From the NCBI GenBank assembly GCA_945877525.1, contig CAMDVP010000125.1, forward strand, positions 1 through 8,771: 8,771 nt of DNA, given 5' to 3'. This stretch comes from an uncultured Clostridia bacterium (GTDB taxonomy: Bacteria > Bacillota > Clostridia > Christensenellales > Aristaeellaceae). Every line of letters begins with the position of its first letter. Within the stretch, counting starts at the first letter, position 1. Both the position numbers and the translations under genes were made by a program. The notes beneath the pieces are model-generated. The model searched no databases. It saw only the letters and a program-made list of their open reading frames with translations, and was not told the DNA's origin. Shown here one piece after another: positions 1 through 5,046 of this stretch.

Positions 1-38
1 CCTTTGGACTTCCATTCAATTTTTTTCACACCCCTCAT
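1..38 (-). CDS. Probable start of the next gene, cut by the window edge
   Basis: An open frame begins at ATG (36-38) and reads MRGVKKIEWKSK before the window ends. AAGGAG (41-46) lies just upstream; the 2-nt spacing to this ATG is too short to be ideal. An in-frame GTG at 27-29 has 11 nt to the same SD, so the true start may be GTG, giving VKKIEWKSK (initiated with Met). The Lys-rich beginning is typical of a bacterial N-terminus. Twelve codons give no hint of function, and the call rests on the SD, the open frame and the same orientation as the operon. Confidence 0.42.
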   Translation of the reverse strand, partial: MRGVKKIEWKSK

Positions 39-84
39 CGCTCCTTATTAACTTAACCGACCATTAACCCCATTAAACATAAAT

Positions 85-120
85 GTGTTGGTGCCCGGCT
101 ATAACCCCGCGGGTACCCAC
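85..120 (-). terminator. GC-rich hairpin, possible weak terminator or attenuator
   Basis: CGGGTACC (110-117) pairs with GGTGCCCG (90-97) with one G-T pair. CAC (118-120) also pairs with GTG (85-87) across a two-base bulge, giving an 11-bp stem around a 12-nt loop. Read on the minus strand it is followed by ATTTATGTTT, a poor U tract. It lies about 230 nt beyond the last glycosyltransferase stop and 39 nt before the SD of the probable next gene, so an attenuator or operator is as likely as a terminator. Confidence 0.3.
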
Positions 121-131
121 GACTTCATTTC

Positions 132-293
132 TTCCGATACTGTCAACCTTCATGTAGAGAACAGTCTATAAGCGGTGAAAGTAAGAACTATTAGGGAATG
201 GAGGCCGCTTTTAGCGATCACTCTGTTGAATAGTTATTCTTCTCTTTCGCTACCTGCAGACTGTTTTGAGCATAAAGGTTGACAGTAACGGGA
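132..293. repeat. Long imperfect inverted repeat (large stem-loop, possibly MITE-like)
   Basis: The arm 132-181 pairs with 244-293. Over these 50 columns 37 are complementary, ten mismatches are transitions and three are transversions. The core 139-150 / 275-286 (ACTGTCAACCTT and its complement) is perfect over 12 nt, and 161-167 / 258-264 is perfect over seven. Towards the tip, 183-187 pairs with 237-241, 188-192 with 229-233 (three bases bulged), 196-200 with 219-223 (one G-U pair on the minus strand), and 206-209 with 213-216. The whole element could therefore fold as one stem of about 150 nt. Transition mismatches that become G-U pairs are split about evenly between the two strands, so neither transcript is clearly favoured. 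It is not followed by a U run on either strand. No family is recognised and no target-site duplication was seen. The structure is well supported; its nature is not. Confidence 0.72.
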
Positions 294-350
294 TTGAATA
301 CTGCTGCAAGATAAACGCTCTTTGTCGTAGCCACATCTTTTTGCAGATAC

Positions 351-2393
351 CTAATTATGCTGTGTCCCTTTATTCGCTTTGAATGCCTCTTCCCAGAACG
401 GTATAAACTTTCTGGCACAAATTGACCAGTCCCACCCCTGAATTCGCTGCACATTTTCATTTGCCAGTTCAACAAACTTCTCACGGTTGTTCAGCAGAAA
501 TTTCATCTTACGAACCATGCAATCGACGGAACGTTCGTTCAGCACCAGTTGTTTCTGCTTGTTGCCAAAGAGCTGTGGGATCAGACCGACATCCGTACTG
601 ATGATTGGCAGACCGCTGGCCATTGCTTCCAGCACGGGATTTGGTGTGCCTTCATGCAGCGATGCACAGACGTAGCAATCAATTTTCTTGTAGTACTCGG
701 GCATCTTGTAGTGAGGAATCATGCCACCTTGACGGTCGGATGTGTACAGTTCGACTTGATAGCCTTCTGACTTCAACTGCTCAATTGCGGGCTTAATGAT
801 GGTGTTGATGCCCTTAAGGTCATTAACAGCCCACTTGCTGTTACCTACCCAGCCGAAGCGAACGGTTCTATCAGTGATATCCGCAAAATGCTCCTTCGGC
901 ACAGGCACAAAGCGCTTGGTATCCACGCCGTCGGTAAGAACACAGGTCGGCCGCAGACGGAGGCCTTCCATTTGTTTATATAGTCGCATTAATCGCTCAG
1001 TGGAAACGGAGTATGCGCAAACAGGGCTATTTTGCGCAATAAACAGACGCTCAGTTACGCCGCGGTCCTCACCGTCTAACATTAGGTGATCGTATACAGA
1101 GGTCGTGATCAGTTTGGGTGAGATGTACTTGTTCCAGAACGCTTCTTCGGAGCCCATTAACTGATTCATGCGCGCAACACAATAGTCAGTATGTAGCAAG
1201 CTCAGCGGCGCACGCCAGAAGAAATGAATGATATCACATTCTTTGGCAGCAACCAGCAGATCGACAGGATTAGTAATGTCCTGAGTATAATACTTTGTGA
1301 AATCGAATCGATCGCTACAGTACCGAATGATCTGATCCGCAATGTGATCATATGCCCAATCGGGCGCATCCAACACCAGCGCGACATTTTTGCGTGCAAT
1401 GTCTCGTTCAGAGGAACATTCTTCAATATTCAGCTCCTTCTGACGGGAATCCACCCATTCGTTTACCACGCGATTCCAGACGGTCACGCCGTGTTTCTGT
1501 TCGAAAAACATTGCAGAATCACGTAGCATTTTCTTTTGGAAGCGCACTTTTTCATAGTCTGTATCCGCCGTACTGCTGGTTGCCACATGATTATGGGATA
1601 GAGCAACCATACCCAGACAGCCAACCTTATAGCCAGCTTGGAATACGCGCATGGAGAATTCAGTGTCTTCAAAACCAACAAACATGTTGCCTTCAAATCC
1701 ACCCAGTGCATTGAATGTATGACGGTTAAAAATCGAAGCGCCACCCATCATGCCGGAACACAAGAAACCATCGCTTTCTTCGTTCATCTGGATGTTCTGC
1801 GCAAGCATAGCAGAGCCGATCCCAACATTCACCCCACCCTGCATCGGTTCGATATACAGATGGCCGCCGACAGAACCGGAATTGGGATCAGAGTTGTTCA
1901 GATGCGGCAGATTCAAAAAATGAACACCAAGAGAAGCTATGCAGCGCTGTACAGCCGGTAGAAGATTTGTGGTAACGATCATATCATTATCAATGGACAT
2001 GACCCAGTCTGTGGTGGCTGCTGCCACCATCCGGTTTCGTCCGCCCGCAACGCCATAATTTCCGCCTCCCTCAATGATTTGACAGCGGAAAGGTGCAGCG
2101 GTGGCATACGCATGGATTATTTCCAATTCATCGGCGGTGGATCCATTATCATAGATAAGAAAGACTCCCGCGAAGTTGGGAATATGCTCTGAAACCGAAT
2201 CCATTAGACGCTTGGTCAGTGAAGAGCGATTCAACGACAGAATGCCAATGGTCAGGTTTTCACCATTGAGGCCAATATTATGCAGGGTGGGGCAATTGGG
2301 CTGATCCCACGTACCTATCAAACTATGGAATTTGCTTCCGCAGTATACTGCTTTCTGTACTTGCCAGCCAGGCTGCAGTTCATCGATACGCAT
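351..2393 (-). CDS. Bifunctional glycosyltransferase, GT2 (GT-A) followed by GT4 (GT-B)
   Basis: A 680-residue cytoplasmic enzyme with two glycosyltransferase modules. After about 46 residues of unassigned N-terminus, a GT2 domain (47-320) shows LTIGILSLNR, DNGST (82-86), the metal-binding DND (135-137) and GFEDTEF with the probable catalytic E242-D243. A GT4 module follows (about 333-680), with FGWVGNSK (513-520) starting its C-terminal half, an intact EX7E (E581 and E589 in EGTPNPVLE) and GWDW (653-656) near the end. The domain order is the reverse of the other glycosyltransferase in this operon. A TTG at 2426 would add eleven residues, but the SD-like AAGGAG tract (2399-2410) lies within that extension, so the ATG at 2393 is preferred. 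The gene starts 44 nt after the methyltransferase gene and is the last clear gene of the block. Sugars transferred are unknown. Confidence 0.93.
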   Translation of the reverse strand: MRIDELQPGWQVQKAVYCGSKFHSLIGTWDQPNCPTLHNIGLNGENLTIGILSLNRSSLTKRLMDSVSEHIPNFAGVFLIYDNGSTADELEIIHAYATAAPFRCQIIEGGGNYGVAGGRNRMVAAATTDWVMSIDNDMIVTTNLLPAVQRCIASLGVHFLNLPHLNNSDPNSGSVGGHLYIEPMQGGVNVGIGSAMLAQNIQMNEESDGFLCSGMMGGASIFNRHTFNALGGFEGNMFVGFEDTEFSMRVFQAGYKVGCLGMVALSHNHVATSSTADTDYEKVRFQKKMLRDSAMFFEQKHGVTVWNRVVNEWVDSRQKELNIEECSSERDIARKNVALVLDAPDWAYDHIADQIIRYCSDRFDFTKYYTQDITNPVDLLVAAKECDIIHFFWRAPLSLLHTDYCVARMNQLMGSEEAFWNKYISPKLITTSVYDHLMLDGEDRGVTERLFIAQNSPVCAYSVSTERLMRLYKQMEGLRLRPTCVLTDGVDTKRFVPVPKEHFADITDRTVRFGWVGNSKWAVNDLKGINTIIKPAIEQLKSEGYQVELYTSDRQGGMIPHYKMPEYYKKIDCYVCASLHEGTPNPVLEAMASGLPIISTDVGLIPQLFGNKQKQLVLNERSVDCMVRKMKFLLNNREKFVELANENVQRIQGWDWSICARKFIPFWEEAFKANKGTQHN

Positions 2394-2398
2394 ACAAG

Positions 2399-2410
2399 CT
2401 CTCTCTCCTT
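2399..2410 (-). promoter_or_regulatory. Ribosome binding site deciding the GT2-GT4 start
   Basis: A purine tract AAGGAGAGAGAG precedes the ATG at 2391-2393. AAGGAG itself is 11 nt away, with further GAG steps closer. It favours the ATG over the upstream TTG at 2424-2426. Confidence 0.7.
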
Positions 2411-2437
2411 TTTTCGATTGTATCAATCCCGCGTGTA

Positions 2438-4084
2438 TCAGTGGAAGATTCTGCGGAAGCCATTACGTATCTTTCGCGTGATGCGCAACATCAATAGCAG
2501 CGGCTTGTGGAATACTTTCAGCAACGGACTGCAACGCAGGCCAAACCGATATTCTCTTGACATTTCAATCATACGAATCTTTTCATCTACCGTATTACAG
2601 TACCCTAACAGCTGATCAACACGAGAACCCAGCAGCCTGCTTTCTTCTGAAAGCATACTGTTCATCATTTTGAGTCGATCGCGCTCATGGGTTAGTATAC
2701 GATTTCTTTCCTGTAATTCTGCCGAATCACTTTCACAGGTCGATAGACGTGTGATAAGTCTTTCATGCTCACTCTGTTCCCATTGTAGCAATTCCTGATC
2801 CTTTGCATGCTTTTGTGTATACTGCTCTACCTGCCATGCCAAGTGCTCATTTTGCGTATTTAGCATTGTCTGCTCTTCGCTCATCATGGTATTCATTGTT
2901 TTCAGACGATCACGTTCATTGATGAGCACGCGCTTTTCTTCTTCCAACAATACAATCTGTTCATTAGACTTTTCTATGCATAGTTCCAGTTTGGTGCATT
3001 GCTTCTGTAGCGCTGTATGATCCGTCACAAGTGTTTCATGCTCCATCAGCGCAAGATTTGTTTGCTGCTGTGTTTCCTGCAGATATGCACACTGGTTCCT
3101 TGCTTCGCCAAGCTGTTCCTCCAAAGAATGTATTTTGGCGCATTCTTCCATTAAGCGCCTATTCTCATCTGCTATGTCATCCTTTGTTTTATTTGCCAGT
3201 GCCAAAGCCTCCATGGCTTCGCATAAGTTATCATGGAGCATCTGCTTTTGGCTTTCCAGTGTTTTGACCATCTCATAGGAATCGACTTCCGGTACCTTTT
3301 TATCGTTGTGGAGGAAGAATGTAGGAACTGGATAAATGGCTGCACTCTCACCGCTGCCGTGAATTTCCATCTTCGTCCATATCGCAACGTAATACACACT
3401 GACCCAATGGTTGACATATTGGTCTTGCGGTACTATTTCTATATCAGACGCTCGACGAGCCTGCATCATACCCATCATATTCATAGGCGTCTTCGCATCT
3501 GTGTCAGGATCATTACAGTACATTATTGGCAGATTAATATATCCGCTTAAGGAATTACCCATATACCATTGTGTCGGTTCGCCAAACTCTTTCCTAACCA
3601 ATTCCCTATATTCCGGCCATGTATAACGCCTTTTATGGTAGATATTGATATAATCTGGAACATTCTGTGCATAATAGTTATCGTTCGGACAACTGATAAT
3701 TGCAGTACCGTTTTCTTTCAACACACGACGCATTTCCTTTAGAAACTTGACCGGGTCATTAAGATGTTCAACAGTTTCCAGTGAGACAACAACATCAAAC
3801 GAATTATCTGGAAAGGGCAGTTCTTCCACATCATGAACCAGGTATTCGACATGTGGATTGCCAAAGTTCTTCTCCGCTGTTAAAACAGCTGCTTCTGATA
3901 TATCAACGCCAACGACACTTGCTGCACCCCAATCATATATCAGGCGTGTGCCATACCCCTCTCCGCAGGCTGCATCAAGCACACGCTTGCCTTTAATGTA
4001 AGGCTTTGCGTTCATATAGCGTGCAAGATGAATAGACGCCTCAATTGGACTGTATTTGTAATCCTCAAAATCCAATCGCTCCAT
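2438..4084 (-). CDS. SAM-dependent methyltransferase fused to a long coiled coil; possible glycan chain terminator/ruler
   Basis: A 548-residue protein. Residues 1-240 are a class I methyltransferase: motif I VLDAACGEGYG (35-45), acidic D61 in VGVDIS, HDVEELPF (84-91), then FDVVVSLETVEHL and GTAIISCPN. Residues about 264-508 are predicted from their pattern to be a long coiled coil, rich in Glu, Gln, Leu and Arg. A 29-residue unit at 380-408 recurs at 457-485 (both contain ERDRLK and MNxM-SEE), exactly 77 residues or eleven heptads apart. The C-terminus (509-548) is basic and amphipathic and could bind membrane. The layout recalls WbdD, which caps O-antigen and uses a coiled coil to set chain length, but WbdD also has a kinase domain that is absent here. 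The ATG at 4084 has AAGGGAG (4092-4098) 7 nt upstream, directly after the epimerase stop. The methyltransferase call is firm; the ruler role is inference. Confidence 0.9.
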   Translation of the reverse strand: MERLDFEDYKYSPIEASIHLARYMNAKPYIKGKRVLDAACGEGYGTRLIYDWGAASVVGVDISEAAVLTAEKNFGNPHVEYLVHDVEELPFPDNSFDVVVSLETVEHLNDPVKFLKEMRRVLKENGTAIISCPNDNYYAQNVPDYINIYHKRRYTWPEYRELVRKEFGEPTQWYMGNSLSGYINLPIMYCNDPDTDAKTPMNMMGMMQARRASDIEIVPQDQYVNHWVSVYYVAIWTKMEIHGSGESAAIYPVPTFFLHNDKKVPEVDSYEMVKTLESQKQMLHDNLCEAMEALALANKTKDDIADENRRLMEECAKIHSLEEQLGEARNQCAYLQETQQQTNLALMEHETLVTDHTALQKQCTKLELCIEKSNEQIVLLEEEKRVLINERDRLKTMNTMMSEEQTMLNTQNEHLAWQVEQYTQKHAKDQELLQWEQSEHERLITRLSTCESDSAELQERNRILTHERDRLKMMNSMLSEESRLLGSRVDQLLGYCNTVDEKIRMIEMSREYRFGLRCSPLLKVFHKPLLLMLRITRKIRNGFRRIFH

Positions 4085-4091
4085 GCTCTAT

Positions 4092-4098
4092 CTCCCTT
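4092..4098 (-). promoter_or_regulatory. Ribosome binding site of the methyltransferase-coiled-coil gene
   Basis: AAGGGAG begins immediately after the TGA of the epimerase gene (4099-4101) and lies 7 nt from the ATG, suggesting coupled translation. Confidence 0.75.
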
Positions 4099-5022
4099 TC
4101 ACATTGTATTTGGTGATGAACAATGCTGCAACCATGCCATATACGCATTCAGTCCACAACGAATGCTTCGTGGTCGAAAAGCAAAATGGTGCTTATACCT
4201 CGCTGTATCCAATACAAGGTTCTGTCTGTCAATGGATCTCGCTGATAGATACCGGACATCCACATCTCCTAAACATTGGCGCAACATTTCGATGATCTCA
4301 TGCTGGGAAACACCTTTTCCTGTGCCGATATTCATGATTCGATCCGTACCATCATAGGCCAGCACATCGCAGAGCATATGGCATATATCATCAATATAGA
4401 TGTAGTCGCGCACGATGCTGCCGTCACCCCATATCTCGATGGGCTCATGATTCAGCGCCTTCTTGATTGCCGCATCAATGAAGCCAACTCCCTTCCTGTA
4501 ATCCTGCCCAGGACCATAGGCATTGGCGATTCGAGCAATGCGGAAATCTGCGCCAGCATGTATAAACGCCTGCATCATGTCCTCCACGCATAGCTTCAGG
4601 CTTCCGTAATGATTGATTGGTTCCTTGGGATCGTCCTCCTGCAGAGGGGTGCGCTTGCCAGCATATACCGTACCGCCTGAGGAGAGAAATAGCAGCCTTT
4701 TACCGCTTTGATACGCAAGATCGCATAGCCGGGCCGACTGAACGAAGTCCTTTTCATAGCCCCTCATATAGTCCGTGATGGACAAACCGGGATTGATCGT
4801 GCAGATGGCATGTACAAGCATGTCCTGCCCCTGTACGGCTCTTTTCAGTTGCTCGTCATCGAAGAAATCGCCTTGGATGCAGCGCATATCTTTGCGCGTG
4901 GGCACCACACTGCGATCAAATACCGTCACCTCTGCGCCACGAGCCCAAAGAGCGTTGCACAAATTATACCCGATAAACCCGGCTCCGCCGAAAACAATGA
5001 CCTTTTTCCCTTGCAAATCCAT
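4099..5022 (-). CDS. NAD(P)-dependent sugar-nucleotide epimerase/dehydratase (GalE-like extended SDR)
   Basis: A 307-residue extended short-chain dehydrogenase/reductase that probably makes an activated sugar for this glycan. It has the nucleotide-binding GGAGFIG (12-18), the serine motif SSGG (114-117), and the catalytic pair Y139 and K143 in HYGSLK. NAYGPGQ (167-173) and RDYIYIDD (205-212) are typical of UDP-sugar 4-epimerases and NDP-sugar dehydratases. An in-frame ATG at 5043 would add seven residues, but AAAGGAG (5030-5036) lies 7 nt before the ATG at 5022 and inside that extension, so 5022 is chosen. The gene starts 24 nt after the preceding glycosyltransferase gene. The family is clear; whether it is a 4-epimerase (UDP-Gal or UDP-GalNAc) or another NDP-sugar enzyme cannot be decided. 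The C-terminal tail after about residue 285 is not diagnostic. Confidence 0.92.
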   Translation of the reverse strand: MDLQGKKVIVFGGAGFIGYNLCNALWARGAEVTVFDRSVVPTRKDMRCIQGDFFDDEQLKRAVQGQDMLVHAICTINPGLSITDYMRGYEKDFVQSARLCDLAYQSGKRLLFLSSGGTVYAGKRTPLQEDDPKEPINHYGSLKLCVEDMMQAFIHAGADFRIARIANAYGPGQDYRKGVGFIDAAIKKALNHEPIEIWGDGSIVRDYIYIDDICHMLCDVLAYDGTDRIMNIGTGKGVSQHEIIEMLRQCLGDVDVRYLSARSIDRQNLVLDTARYKHHFAFRPRSIRCGLNAYMAWLQHCSSPNTM

Positions 5023-5029
5023 GAAAGCA

Positions 5030-5036
5030 CTCCTTT
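5030..5036 (-). promoter_or_regulatory. Ribosome binding site deciding the epimerase start
   Basis: AAAGGAG with a 7-nt spacer to the ATG at 5020-5022. It lies within the reading frame of the longer alternative starting at 5043 and so argues for the shorter protein. Confidence 0.8.
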
Positions 5037-5046
5037 GCCGCATTCA

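Larger units (their letters stand above)
39..350. other. Gene-poor interval of about 310 nt after the last glycosyltransferase gene
   Basis: No recognisable protein gene. It holds a long imperfect palindrome (132-293) and a short GC-rich hairpin (85-120), then the SD of a probable next gene at 41-46. I see no convincing promoter on either strand: the TTGACA words at 279-284 (+) and 141-146 (-) are parts of the palindrome arms and have no matching -10 box at proper spacing. No intrinsic terminator with a strong U run follows the stop at 351. Confidence 0.7.

Noticed and set aside
73..153. 26-codon minus-strand frame from ATG 153 (MKVDSIGRNEVVGTRG...)
   Set aside because: No SD precedes the ATG, its 5' part is the palindrome arm, and its 3' part is the GC-rich hairpin. 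Too short to support.
51..231. Integron attC-like core words (ACTTAAC at 51-57, GTTGAAT at 225-231) near a palindrome
   Set aside because: The words are degenerate and common, do not sit at the two ends of the palindrome, and no cassette or integrase is present.
279..307. Plus-strand TTGACA (279-284) as a -35 box
   Set aside because: No -10 box at 16-18 nt, no plus-strand gene follows, and the word is explained by the palindrome arm.
218..349. Minus-strand open stretch with coding-like codons (YLQKDVATTKSVY... to NNYSTE) just after the last glycosyltransferase stop
   Set aside because: It has no ribosome binding site or suitable start outside the overlapping glycosyltransferase gene, is not recognised, and shares its sequence with a palindrome arm. 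A gene remnant is possible but not supported.
2394..2426. TTG start for the GT2-GT4 enzyme, adding eleven residues
   Set aside because: The good SD lies inside this extension and the upstream sequence has none; ATG at 2393 is better.
5023..5043. ATG at 5043 as the epimerase start
   Set aside because: It would place the AAAGGAG SD inside the coding region and add seven residues before the Rossmann start; ATG 5022 has ideal 7-nt spacing.
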